Below the pieces are notes generated by a model, which saw only the letters and a program-made list of their open reading frames with translations, did no database searches and was not told the DNA's origin. Positions 35,369 through 43,273 of a stretch of 64,000 bases of DNA are shown piece after piece. This DNA comes from CAZEHS01 sp964511875 (lineage in GTDB: Bacteria; Bacillota; Clostridia; Peptostreptococcales; Acidaminobacteraceae): NCBI GenBank assembly GCA_964511875.1, contig CAZEHS010000005.1, positions 1-64,000 on the forward strand, read 5' to 3'. The stretch's first letter is position 1; every line of letters starts with the position of its first letter. Both the position numbers and the translations under genes were made by a program.

Positions 35369-36341
35369 AGAACGAATACTGGAATGGCTGCTTGAAGAGG
35401 AGGATCCCTCAGTCCGGTTTTTCACCCTGACGAATCTACTCGGAAAACCCCTTGATGACACTCATGTAAAGAAAGCACAGGAAGCTATCATGAATACGGG
35501 GTCTGTCCCCAAAATCATGGAACAACAGAACGAAGACGGTTCCTGGGGAGATCCGCAAAGATTTTATCGGGACAAATACAGGGGTACAACCTGGACCCTG
35601 CTGCTTCTTGCTGAGCTGGGGGCAGATGTAAACGATCCGGGAGTCAGAAGAGCCTGCGAATTCATCCTGGAAAACTCCCAGGAACCCACTGGAGGCGGAT
35701 TTTCCTATGATCGCAGCACAAAGGCTGGCGGAGGGCTTCCCAGCGGTGTGGTTCCATGCCTCACAGGAAACATGGTTTATAGCCTAATCACACTCGGTTT
35801 ACTGGAGGATCCGAGAGTCCGGAAGGGGATCAGCTGGATAACCACCTATCAGCGGGCTGATGATCAGTCCGGTGAGGATCCGAAGGGAGTCCCTTACGAC
35901 CGCTATCAAATGTGTTGGGGCAGCCATTCCTGCCATATGGGCGTGGCAAAAACCCTGAAGGCCCTTGTTGCAATTCCGGAGGATCATCGATCAGAAGATG
36001 TGAATAGAACGACTGAAAAACTGGCTGAGTATTTCCTGAAACATCATCTTTTCAGAAAAAGCCATAAGCTGGAAGAGGTATCAAGGCCCGGCTGGCTCAA
36101 GCTGGGGTTTCCTCTGATGTATCAGACGGACATCCTTGAACTCCTTCTGCTTTTCAAGAGACTGAACATCCAGGATCATAGACTGTTGGAAGCCTTGGAA
36201 ATTCTAAGAAACAAAAGACTTGATAACGGTTCCTGGAAACTGGAAAATTCCTTCAATGGCAAAATGCTGGTCACTGTGGAACAGAAGGGCAAGCCGTCCA
36301 AATGGATCACCCTGAGGGCTTTGGAAGTATTGAAAGAATAA
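35355..36341 (+). CDS. prenyltransferase/squalene-cyclase-fold protein
   Basis: 328 residues. Repeated alpha-helical pairs with QW-type motifs (QQNEDGSWGD about 57-66, RLDNGSWKLE near the end) and GGGFSYDRS point to the alpha/alpha-barrel fold of terpenoid cyclases and protein prenyltransferases. The DxDD catalytic motif of class II terpene cyclases is not visible. Four residues matching a zinc site are possible (CWGSHSCH) but unproven. It overlaps the upstream zinc-ribbon gene by 14 bases. Function unknown. Confidence 0.72.
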   Translation: MILNEERILEWLLEEEDPSVRFFTLTNLLGKPLDDTHVKKAQEAIMNTGSVPKIMEQQNEDGSWGDPQRFYRDKYRGTTWTLLLLAELGADVNDPGVRRACEFILENSQEPTGGGFSYDRSTKAGGGLPSGVVPCLTGNMVYSLITLGLLEDPRVRKGISWITTYQRADDQSGEDPKGVPYDRYQMCWGSHSCHMGVAKTLKALVAIPEDHRSEDVNRTTEKLAEYFLKHHLFRKSHKLEEVSRPGWLKLGFPLMYQTDILELLLLFKRLNIQDHRLLEALEILRNKRLDNGSWKLENSFNGKMLVTVEQKGKPSKWITLRALEVLKE

Positions 36342-36372
36342 TGAGATGCCCCGTTGGGCATCTCATTATTCT
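36340..36372. terminator. hairpin terminator between convergent genes
   Basis: AATGAGATGCCC (36340-36351) pairs with GGGCATCTCATT (36356-36367), then TTCTTT. The left arm overlaps the stop codon of the cyclase-fold gene. Confidence 0.85.
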
Positions 36373-36416
36373 TTCTGGTAGTGACGAAACGTAAGCCAGG
36401 TCCATTCAATTTCATA

Positions 36417-37349
36417 TTAACTGTAAAGAATCGTCTGATCCGGGCTTTTCAAGGCCTTCCTCTTTACAACCGGTAATCCCATCTGTTCAGCCAACGCATT
36501 GATCATTTCCCTTTGACCCCGACCAAGCTTTTCATGAACAACAAATCCACTGATTCCGCCTTTGATTGAATTAATGCATTGTCTTAGGATTAATTGACCG
36601 GATTCACCCGAATACTGGTCATTCTCAATCCAACGACTAGGCAGGATATGCGTCAATGCAACGGGATGGCTAGGATTCAAGATTCCTCGGGTAATGGTTT
36701 CCTCAAAGTGCATCCCTCCGCAGTAAAGTACAACCGGGTATTCACGAACCTCATCATAGATTCCTGCAAGCGCCTTTGCAATCACCAGAGACGCAGTTGG
36801 ATTTGCATAACTTTCAAATGTACTTCCTATTTCAATGTCAATGAATGGAACTGAAGTGTCATGAATCCAGCTGGCCATTCCACCGTAGACTATTCCCGAC
36901 CAATGAGTCGCCTCTGACGTAACGGAAAACTCATCAAGGCTCATTTCGATGCGATTTTTTTCAAGCAGCCTGGCTAGATTTGTGGAAAGCGCCGGAGAAC
37001 TGGCCCCGAAGGTTCCGCTCTGCACATCCCCTACGGTATGGATACACAATACCTTGTCAGGTGCATTGGCACCCCCATGCCAGTTCACCATTACAGCCAG
37101 GTCACAGTCTCCGAAAAGATTGTTGATAATCGGCAGGTACTGATGGTATGCCATGCAAATGACTGTTTCCGTTCTAACATAATAGAGCATGCTCCCGTTC
37201 TCAGGTGTATGAACCAGCACGGGATATCCGTCTACAATCATATCGGATTCCCTTAAATCCAGCAACTGCCGGGATGCTTCAAAAACCCGTGGTGCTACCT
37301 CATCTTTTGTATGATCCATGCAAAAGAAATAAACCGATTTATTTGTCAT
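36417..37349 (-). CDS. D-aminoacyl-tRNA deacylase, archaeal GEK1/DtdA type
   Basis: 310 residues, ATG five bases after GAGGTG. The conserved blocks FSVTSEATHWSGIVYGG, PFIDIEIGSTFESYANPTAS and VVLYCGGMHFEETITRG match the metal-dependent DtdA/GEK1 deacylase pattern (SxEATHxG, xEIGST, GGxHxxxxxT). DtdA frees tRNAs wrongly charged with D-amino acids and is typical of archaea and plants, whereas most bacteria use the unrelated DtdB/Dtd. Here it is the last gene of a unit with a GntR regulator and diaminopropionate ammonia-lyase, an enzyme that takes both D- and L-forms, which supports a D-amino-acid theme. The exact substrate is inference. Confidence 0.75.
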   Translation of the reverse strand: MTNKSVYFFCMDHTKDEVAPRVFEASRQLLDLRESDMIVDGYPVLVHTPENGSMLYYVRTETVICMAYHQYLPIINNLFGDCDLAVMVNWHGGANAPDKVLCIHTVGDVQSGTFGASSPALSTNLARLLEKNRIEMSLDEFSVTSEATHWSGIVYGGMASWIHDTSVPFIDIEIGSTFESYANPTASLVIAKALAGIYDEVREYPVVLYCGGMHFEETITRGILNPSHPVALTHILPSRWIENDQYSGESGQLILRQCINSIKGGISGFVVHEKLGRGQREMINALAEQMGLPVVKRKALKSPDQTILYS

Positions 37350-37407
37350 AATAACACCTCATCTTTGCTTCCTCCTCCAGTCCAATTTGCCTTGCATTAA
37401 GTCGATT

Positions 37408-38091
37408 TCATGGCTGTCTACTTCCTGCAAATAACTTTTTCTCATACAAAGCCATTGTTTGAAGCCAGTTGCTTTTCATACACTCTCCAGCTGCTTGGGA
37501 ATCCTGACTCTTGATGGCCTCTATCAGGGCTTTATGGGTCTCAACCGATTGGTCTGATTCACTGGACCAGCGGAAATATGCATGCTCGATTCGCTGGATA
37601 TGAAGGAACAGTGTTTCAGAAAAATCTGTCAGGTATTGATTCTTAGCCATCTCCAGAATCTTTCTATGAAAGGTCCCGTCAGCCTCAAGTATGGATTTGA
37701 TGTTTCCTGCATGTATGGCATCTGCAAATATATCATTCAGTCTTTCCAGTTCCTTGATTTGTCTATCCGTGACACGGTTGCAGGCCAGCTCAGCTGCCAG
37801 ACCCTGAATATAAGCCAGGGGCATGTACCATTCCCGCAGGTTCTTCAATTCCACAGCTGTCACAATCGTTGCCTTGCCTGGCTGTATCTCCACCAATCTC
37901 TGCGCTTCCAGCAATTGAAACGCTTCCCTGACCGGTGTGCGGCTTACTGAAAAATACTCACACAGTTCAGCATCCATCAGCTTTTCATTGGGGGTTAAGA
38001 CACCTTCGATGATCCAGTCTCGCAGGGTCTGATAGATCCTCTCTTTTGCTGACAACCGATTTATCGCTTCTGTTTTATTGGGAACGGGCAT
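37408..38091 (-). CDS. GntR-family (FadR/FCD) regulator
   Basis: 227 residues from ATG 38089-38091, eight bases after AAAGGAG. N-terminal winged helix (ERIYQTLRDWIIEGVLTPNEKLMDAELCEYFSVSRTPVREAFQLLEAQRLV) and an all-helical FCD ligand domain with metal-type residues (EADGTFHRKIL ... HKALIEAI). It lies between dpaL and the deacylase gene and probably regulates them through the dyad at 39376-39397. Confidence 0.9.
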   Translation of the reverse strand: MPVPNKTEAINRLSAKERIYQTLRDWIIEGVLTPNEKLMDAELCEYFSVSRTPVREAFQLLEAQRLVEIQPGKATIVTAVELKNLREWYMPLAYIQGLAAELACNRVTDRQIKELERLNDIFADAIHAGNIKSILEADGTFHRKILEMAKNQYLTDFSETLFLHIQRIEHAYFRWSSESDQSVETHKALIEAIKSQDSQAAGECMKSNWLQTMALYEKKLFAGSRQP

Positions 38092-38131
38092 ATGATCGGC
38101 TCCTTTCTTCAAATGATTTGTGCAGTCGTCA

Positions 38132-39343
38132 TTAAAACGATGGGTATTTCCCATCCCATACCACGGAACGATAACCGGCTTTGTCCGTGTCCCCTTCCGT
38201 GCTGAAGAAGAGCACCCGTGAGTTTCTATCAAGCTTCAGCTGTTCCTTTACCTGAGATAACTCCGGATTGGTCATCAGTTCTGCCACAATGCCCACACCC
38301 ACAGAACCGCTTTCACCCGAAACCACTTTCGGATCCGAATCCGCGGGATTCCCGAGAATCCTCATTCCCTTTGCAGAGATTGGATCCGGGCAGGAAATGA
38401 AGGCATCCGCATATGTGTTTAAAACATCCCAGGCAATTGTACTGGGTTCACCACAGGCAAGACCCGCCATGATGGTATCCATATCTCCAGTCACAAAGTG
38501 AAGAGTTCCATCATCCGCCTGAGCCGTTCTGAACAGGCAATCCGCTTTATTCGGCTCCACAATCACAATCCTAGGGCGCTGATCGCCGGAATTTTGAGCG
38601 AAGAATCCAGCCACTGCCGCCGCCATGGATCCGACCCCTGCCTGCAGGAAGATATGGGTGGGCTTATCTTCGCCACTACTTTCCAATTGCAGTTGTGCTT
38701 CATAGGCCATGGTCATATAGCCCTCCATAATCCAGGCTGGAATCTCCTCGTAGCCTTCATAGGCCGTGTCCTGAACAAAAATCCAGCCGTTTTCATCGGC
38801 CATTTTCTGGGCTAAACGGACCGCATCATCATAGTTCATATCGGTGATTTCTGCCTCAGCACCAGCCTGCCTGATGTTTTCCAGCCTTTCAGTACTGGAG
38901 CCCTTTGGCATATAGACAACGGATTTCTGTCCCAGAGCCGAAGCAGTCCACGCAATACCCCGGCCATGATTGCCATCCGTGGCCGTCACAAATGTATTCA
39001 CCCCAAGTTTGCTCTTGGTTTTTTCATCGGTAAGGGTTGGGTAATCAATCTGGTCCTGAGGAAGGCCGATGCGCGCTGCAATTACCTGGCCAATGGCATA
39101 TGAACCCCCAAGTACCTTGAAAGCGTTCAATCCAAAACGATAGGATTCGTCCTTCACATAAATGCTTTTAAGTCCCAATGTTTTCGCAAGCCCATCAAGA
39201 ACGGCCAGGGGCGTTTCCTGGTATTCGGGAAAGCTCTTGTGAAATCGCAGCACTTCTTTTGCCTTGGCGATATTAAAGTATTTAAAACCCTTAGACTGCT
39301 CAGCTTTGTAAGTTCTTGTGACGATTTTGATTTCATTTTTCAT
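38132..39343 (-). CDS. dpaL: diaminopropionate ammonia-lyase
   Basis: 403 residues, ATG eight bases after AAAGGAG. PLP enzyme cleaving 2,3-diaminopropionate (D or L) to pyruvate and two ammonia. Seen are ETPLAVLDGLAKTLG, the PLP lysine in RFGLNAFKVLGGSYA (family Lys near 77), TATDGNHGRGIAW, the glycine-rich loop in FLQAGVGSMAAAVAGF, and the C-terminal LFFSTEGDTDKAGYR. Length matches E. coli YgeX (398). It is first in the dpaL - gntR - deacylase unit; its promoter (39401-39429) and operator-like dyad lie upstream. Confidence 0.93.
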   Translation of the reverse strand: MKNEIKIVTRTYKAEQSKGFKYFNIAKAKEVLRFHKSFPEYQETPLAVLDGLAKTLGLKSIYVKDESYRFGLNAFKVLGGSYAIGQVIAARIGLPQDQIDYPTLTDEKTKSKLGVNTFVTATDGNHGRGIAWTASALGQKSVVYMPKGSSTERLENIRQAGAEAEITDMNYDDAVRLAQKMADENGWIFVQDTAYEGYEEIPAWIMEGYMTMAYEAQLQLESSGEDKPTHIFLQAGVGSMAAAVAGFFAQNSGDQRPRIVIVEPNKADCLFRTAQADDGTLHFVTGDMDTIMAGLACGEPSTIAWDVLNTYADAFISCPDPISAKGMRILGNPADSDPKVVSGESGSVGVGIVAELMTNPELSQVKEQLKLDRNSRVLFFSTEGDTDKAGYRSVVWDGKYPSF

Positions 39344-39375
39344 AGCGGTTGCTCCTTTTGCGAAAACTCAAGTGC

Positions 39376-39397
39376 GATATGCGATATATTGCATATC
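39376..39397. promoter_or_regulatory. candidate GntR operator of the dpaL operon
   Basis: A 22-bp dyad beginning GATATGCGATAT and ending GCATATC, symmetrical except for one base pair. It sits just downstream of the dpaL -10, where a bound repressor would block transcription. A further GATAT/ATATC element at 39430-39440 lies beside the -35. Confidence 0.6.
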
Positions 39398-39400
39398 TAC

Positions 39401-39429
39401 ACTATAGCGTGAGTTGTTTTTAAACTCAA
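39401..39429 (-). promoter_or_regulatory. sigma-A-type promoter of dpaL
   Basis: -35 TTGAGT (39424-39429), 17-base spacer, -10 TATAGT (39401-39406) on the minus strand. Confidence 0.65.
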
Positions 39430-39448
39430 GATATGATATCAATTAAAT

Positions 39449-39484
39449 CGGGACTCGGACCCGGAATTTCGGGACTAAGGTCCC
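39449..39484. promoter_or_regulatory. two tandem CGGGACT-type boxes, 21 bp apart
   Basis: CGGGACTCGGACCCG (39449-39463) and CGGGACTAAGGTCCC (39470-39484) are imperfect dyads of the same type, spaced exactly two helical turns. They end directly before the -35 of the riboswitch promoter, the usual place for an activator. The consensus resembles NarL/DosR-type response-regulator sites, but no such regulator is in the window. Confidence 0.55.
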
Positions 39485-39513
39485 TTGCCCGGTTAATCAC
39501 CATGTGAGATAAT
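39485..39513 (+). promoter_or_regulatory. promoter of the riboswitch-controlled gene
   Basis: -35 TTGCCC (39485-39490), 17-base spacer, -10 GATAAT (39508-39513). The predicted start is about 30 bases before the aptamer. Confidence 0.65.
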
Positions 39514-39547
39514 CAGGTTGAAATACATATCAGTACCGGATCATCCC

Positions 39548-39632
39548 CCGATAAAGGCAAACCTGTCGAAAGGCAGGGACGCAAAACTATAGGGCCTTCC
39601 TCGCAAGAGATGGCAGCCAGTTGCCGAAGAGT
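39548..39632 (+). promoter_or_regulatory. cyclic-di-GMP-I (GEMM) riboswitch aptamer
   Basis: The sequence carries the class I landmarks in order: GGCAAACC, a GAAA-capped stem, GGGACGCAAA, GGGCCTTCC, then GATGGCAGCCAGTTGCCGAA. The layout closely follows clostridial examples. The aptamer 3' end (GAAGAGT) can pair with ACTCTTTC of the following terminator, so an antiterminator switch is possible. On or off logic cannot be told by eye. It controls the secreted protein at 39738. Confidence 0.92.
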
Positions 39633-39646
39633 GCTTACGGGCTGTG

Positions 39647-39677
39647 ACTCTTTCGCATTAGGCGGAAGAGTTTTTTT
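39647..39677 (+). terminator. riboswitch expression-platform terminator
   Basis: ACTCTTTCGC (39647-39656) pairs with GCGGAAGAGT (39662-39671), with a four-to-five base loop, and is followed by seven T residues. Confidence 0.88.
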
Positions 39678-39737
39678 ATTCCGTATCCTCCAAGCCGGCG
39701 GTGGGATCCTACGGTCCAATCACAAGGAGGAATGAAG

Positions 39738-40262
39738 ATGAAAAAGGCATTGATGATTTTGATGATTACGGCGGTTTTCAGTCTGATTGGGGTTTCTGTG
39801 ATGGTCTATGCAGAGGATGCGACGGTACCAGTCAATGAGCCTGTACAGACGGGCGACCTGGAGATTCCGGTGGTCGTGACCGACCAGAACGCAGCCCTGG
39901 AGCGCATTGCTCAGGCAAAGACCTTAGGCATCACCCCTGGCAAGCTGAAACTGATTCAAAAATTATCCTTATCAACCGAGACCCTTGCGCTGTCCGACCC
40001 TGCCATAACCACCGTATCCCCTTTTGTTATCGCTGACTGGACCGGTGTCTCAGTCAAGGATATCATGGCAGCCATCAAGAGCAACCGCAAAGCGGCAAAT
40101 CTTCCTGACGAGACCCCGGTATCCGACGTACCGGAAGTGACAGAAGCCGCGGCTGCGGTTGAGACTCCCGTTACAACAGCTGTAAGAGCAACTGATGCAA
40201 GCAGTAAGAGCAGCACGAAATCTCATGGCAAAGCCAACAGCAATGGCGGCAAGAAAAAATAA
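39738..40262 (+). CDS. small secreted protein under c-di-GMP riboswitch control
   Basis: 174 residues from ATG 39738, seven bases after GGAGG (an ATG six bases earlier is too close to it). Signal peptide (KKALMILMITAVFSLIGVSVMVYA, cut after VYA), then a part with AALERIAQAKTLGITPGKLKLIQKL and FVIADWTGVSVKDIMAAIKSNRK that looks helical, and a Ala/Thr/Val-rich then Ser/Lys/Gly-rich basic tail ending GGKKK. I do not recognise the family. Because c-di-GMP governs adhesion and motility choices in Clostridia, an extracellular or cell-wall-bound matrix role is a reasonable guess. Followed by a strong terminator. Confidence 0.85.
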   Translation: MKKALMILMITAVFSLIGVSVMVYAEDATVPVNEPVQTGDLEIPVVVTDQNAALERIAQAKTLGITPGKLKLIQKLSLSTETLALSDPAITTVSPFVIADWTGVSVKDIMAAIKSNRKAANLPDETPVSDVPEVTEAAAAVETPVTTAVRATDASSKSSTKSHGKANSNGGKKK

Positions 40263-40273
40263 GCTGATTGAGG

Positions 40274-40318
40274 AAAGGAATGCCGTTATCATGAAATCAT
40301 GATAACGGCATTCCTTTT
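40274..40318. terminator. strong hairpin terminator
   Basis: 21-base perfect arms (40274-40294 and 40297-40317), beginning AAAGGAATGCCG, then T residues. Confidence 0.92.
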
Positions 40319-40410
40319 TAGTGGCAGGTTCAAAACATGGTGAGATTCTCCCCTACATGGTACACTAGATACCAATACACATGAAATAATCATACTTAGG
40401 GAGCAAACAC

Positions 40411-40953
40411 ATGATTAAGAAAGCAGAGCATATCATTCATAAAATAGAGCCGGGACTTATAAAATATCAAACGATCATGGACCGTTTCCGCAGGGTGGAC
40501 GTTTCTACAGATTCTGATTTTCAGATGCTGTTCAATGGCTTTTACCGGGTTCGTCAACGGGATGAAAAGTTCTATGAGACCTACTATCAATTCATGGAAA
40601 AGCATAAGAAGCACGGAACAACCTTTGAAAAGACATTGAAACACCTGCACACCGAGCTCGACCGGATTGAAGCTTCTTTTTCAAGCAAGCTGGTGGCGAC
40701 GATCAGTCCAGACATGCCCATCTGGGACGAGTTCGTTCTGGATAACCTGACGCTGAAAAAGCCTCAGCAAAACAGCAGGAACAGATTTGAAGATACGATA
40801 CTCCTCTATACCCAGATTCATAACTGGTATCGGGATTACGTAAAATCACCCTCCGGAAAGCAAATCATCCGGGTCTTTGATGAGACGTATCCGAGGGCTG
40901 GAATATCCGATGTCAAAAAAGTGGATTTTGTGCTCTGTCAGATCCGAGATTAA
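40411..40953 (+). CDS. hypothetical protein
   Basis: 180 residues from ATG behind AGGGAG. Mostly helical and charged, with aromatic-rich segments (FNGFYRVRQRDEKFYETYYQFMEKHKKHG, LYTQIHNWYRDYVKSPSGK). No signal peptide, membrane segment or known motif is visible. The C-terminal 14 codons overlap the convergent LysR gene by 41 bases. I do not recognise the family. Confidence 0.7.
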   Translation: MIKKAEHIIHKIEPGLIKYQTIMDRFRRVDVSTDSDFQMLFNGFYRVRQRDEKFYETYYQFMEKHKKHGTTFEKTLKHLHTELDRIEASFSSKLVATISPDMPIWDEFVLDNLTLKKPQQNSRNRFEDTILLYTQIHNWYRDYVKSPSGKQIIRVFDETYPRAGISDVKKVDFVLCQIRD

Positions 40954-41830
40954 CGAGAAGATGGTTCATAAATGTCTTTGAGGCTAAGGACAGGGGCAGA
41001 TTCTTTTTAAATACAATCCCTGCTGATCTTGCAGGGATGGGTGGCGTAACAGGTATTTCTATAAGATCCCCGCATTCCAGCTCCTGTGTAATGAATTCTT
41101 TGATCAGCACAGTGATTCCAAGGCCCAATTTAGCAAATTCAATCAGTATATCCATATTGCCGGTTTCGATTTCCGGCTTCACGGAAATATTGTTCAGCAG
41201 CATATAGCGGTCGATGTATTTCCGACTGACATTATCCTCTTCCATCAGCATAATGGAATGGGGCGGCGAAAAAATGCTGTTAGCGTTCACATCAAAAGAT
41301 TTCATATACTGATCACAGGCCACGAAAACATCATGGATATCTGTCAGTCTGACAAAATGATATTGCTCAGTCTCAAAGGGCTGACTGACAAGACCAAGAT
41401 CTATGACACCCTCGTCGATCAGTTTCAGTGTTTCGAATGTTGATCTGTTCAGTATTTGAATTTTAATGTGAGGATTCAATTGAATGTAGGTTTTCAAGTG
41501 AGGAATCAGCAGATGCTTGCACAAGGTTGTACTGACGCTCATTTTGATGATGCCGAACTCGTTGGCTTTCATTTTATCAAGTATGTTTTTCCCGAGGGAT
41601 AACTCAGTCATGGCATTTTGAACATGTTGAAAAAATACACTTCCTTCGCTGGTCAGTCTCACACCTCTGGAATTCCTGGTGAAGAGTGTAACCCCAAGCA
41701 GGTTCTCAAGCTTTTTAATCGACTTGCTTATTGCCGGCTGGCTGATAAACAGAATTTCAGCAGCCTTTGAGATGTTTTTGCAGCTGGCCACTGTATAAAA
41801 AACGCGATAGAGTTCCATATCAATAGCCAT
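40913..41830 (-). CDS. LysR-family regulator next to the LeuCD-type hydro-lyase
   Basis: 305 residues from ATG 41828-41830, seven bases after GGAGG. N-terminal LysR winged helix (MELYRVFYTVASCKNISKAAEILFISQPAISKSIKKLENLLGVTLFTR) and a periplasmic-binding-type effector domain (FGIIKMSVSTTLC ... LGLGITVLIKEF). It is divergent from the large hydro-lyase subunit across 140 very AT-rich bases, the classic arrangement for regulating that operon. The effector is unknown. Confidence 0.92.
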   Translation of the reverse strand: MAIDMELYRVFYTVASCKNISKAAEILFISQPAISKSIKKLENLLGVTLFTRNSRGVRLTSEGSVFFQHVQNAMTELSLGKNILDKMKANEFGIIKMSVSTTLCKHLLIPHLKTYIQLNPHIKIQILNRSTFETLKLIDEGVIDLGLVSQPFETEQYHFVRLTDIHDVFVACDQYMKSFDVNANSIFSPPHSIMLMEEDNVSRKYIDRYMLLNNISVKPEIETGNMDILIEFAKLGLGITVLIKEFITQELECGDLIEIPVTPPIPARSAGIVFKKNLPLSLASKTFMNHLLVNLGSDRAQNPLF

Positions 41831-41970
41831 GCCATAACCTCCAGATATGATAAACATAATTATAAGGTATTTTAGTTATATTATAATTGATTATATAATG
41901 ATGTTGGAACTATCTACGAAAATATTTCTTATGCAAACAATTGATCTGAAAGTCATAAAGGAGAGAAAAA

Positions 41971-43257
41971 ATGGGCAGAACAATTACAGAGAAGATATTT
42001 GACGCGCACAGAGTGAATACGCCGTTTCCGGATACCCATGTATTGAAACTGGACAGGGTCTTCTGTCACGAAATCACCACGCCGATAGCCATTACCGATC
42101 TGATGGCCAGAGGGATGGACAAGGTATTCGATCCTACAAAAATCAAGGCGGTCATTGACCATGTGACCCCCGCTAAGGATTCAAAAACAGCAGAGCAGGG
42201 CAAAATTCTCCGCGACTGGGCGAAACGGCACGATATTAAGGATTTTTTTGATATCGGAAGAAATGGTGTCTGCCACGCCATCTTCCCTGAAAAAGGATTT
42301 GTACGGCCTGGATACACTGTGATCATGGGCGATTCCCACACCTGTACCCACGGCGCTTTTGGAGCCTTCGCGGCCGGCATCGGCACTACTGACCTGGAAG
42401 TGGGCATACTGAAGGGCGTCTGTGCATTCCACTCCCCCAAAACCATAAAATTTGTTCTGAATGGCACATTACGCCCTGGTGTATATGCTAAAGACCTGAT
42501 TCTTTTCATTATCAAAGAACTTACCGTCAATGGTGCAACCAACATGGTAATTGAATTTACCGGTTCTGCAGTGGATGCAATGTCCATGGAATCACGGATG
42601 ACACTGTGCAATATGGCCATCGAAGCCGGCGGCACCTGCGGTGTATGCTATCCCGATATGACAACGGTAGATTACCTGTGGGAATTCATACAGGATGAAT
42701 TCAGCACCAAGGATGAAGCGCTGAAGGCTTACACCCAATGGACTTCCGATGCAGACGCTGCTTATGAAAGGGTTTATGAATACGATGTGACGGATCTTGA
42801 GCCCATGGTCACCTTCGGCTACAAGCCGGACCAGGTAAAAACCGTAGCTGAAATGACAGCCACGAAGGTTGATCAGATCTATATCGGCAGCTGTACCAAT
42901 GGCCGGATTGAGGATCTTCGAGTGGCTGCAGGGATTTTGAAGGGCAAAAAAATCAATGATGACGTTCGTGCGATTGTAAGCCCGGCAACACCGGCAACCT
43001 ACACGATGGCGTTGAAAGAGGGCTTAATTGAAATATTCCAGGAGGCTGGTTTTTGCGTAACCAATCCGACCTGCGGAGCCTGTCTGGGTATGAGCAATGG
43101 GGTTCTTGCCAGCGGTGAAGTCTGCGGCTCGACAACAAACCGGAACTTTAACGGCCGCATGGGCAAGGGCGGAACCGTGCACCTCATGAGTCCTGCCACT
43201 GCAGCCGCATCGGCCATTGAAGGAAAAATCACTAATTCAGAATTGTATAATGTGTAG
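41971..43257 (+). CDS. aconitase-superfamily hydro-lyase, large subunit (LeuC-like)
   Basis: 428 residues from ATG behind AAAGGAGAG. [4Fe-4S] dehydratase. Seen are VTPAKDSKTAEQGK, GDSHTCTHGAFGAFAAGIGTTDLE, and the cluster cysteines in YIGSCTNGRIEDLR (about 309) and NPTCGACLGMSNGV. It is the short LeuC/HacA type that works with a separate swivel subunit, here the next gene. Candidate reactions are 3-isopropylmalate isomerisation, homoaconitate or 2,3-dimethylmalate dehydration. No leuA or leuB lies nearby and a LysR gene is divergent, so a catabolic relative is possible. Confidence 0.9.
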   Translation: MGRTITEKIFDAHRVNTPFPDTHVLKLDRVFCHEITTPIAITDLMARGMDKVFDPTKIKAVIDHVTPAKDSKTAEQGKILRDWAKRHDIKDFFDIGRNGVCHAIFPEKGFVRPGYTVIMGDSHTCTHGAFGAFAAGIGTTDLEVGILKGVCAFHSPKTIKFVLNGTLRPGVYAKDLILFIIKELTVNGATNMVIEFTGSAVDAMSMESRMTLCNMAIEAGGTCGVCYPDMTTVDYLWEFIQDEFSTKDEALKAYTQWTSDADAAYERVYEYDVTDLEPMVTFGYKPDQVKTVAEMTATKVDQIYIGSCTNGRIEDLRVAAGILKGKKINDDVRAIVSPATPATYTMALKEGLIEIFQEAGFCVTNPTCGACLGMSNGVLASGEVCGSTTNRNFNGRMGKGGTVHLMSPATAAASAIEGKITNSELYNV

Positions 43258-43273
43258 TATGCGGAGGAAGAAC

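Noticed and set aside
39449..39484. Calling the tandem boxes true DosR sites
   Set aside because: The match is partial and DosR regulons are known from actinobacteria; no DosR-type regulator is in the window. Kept only as unnamed boxes.
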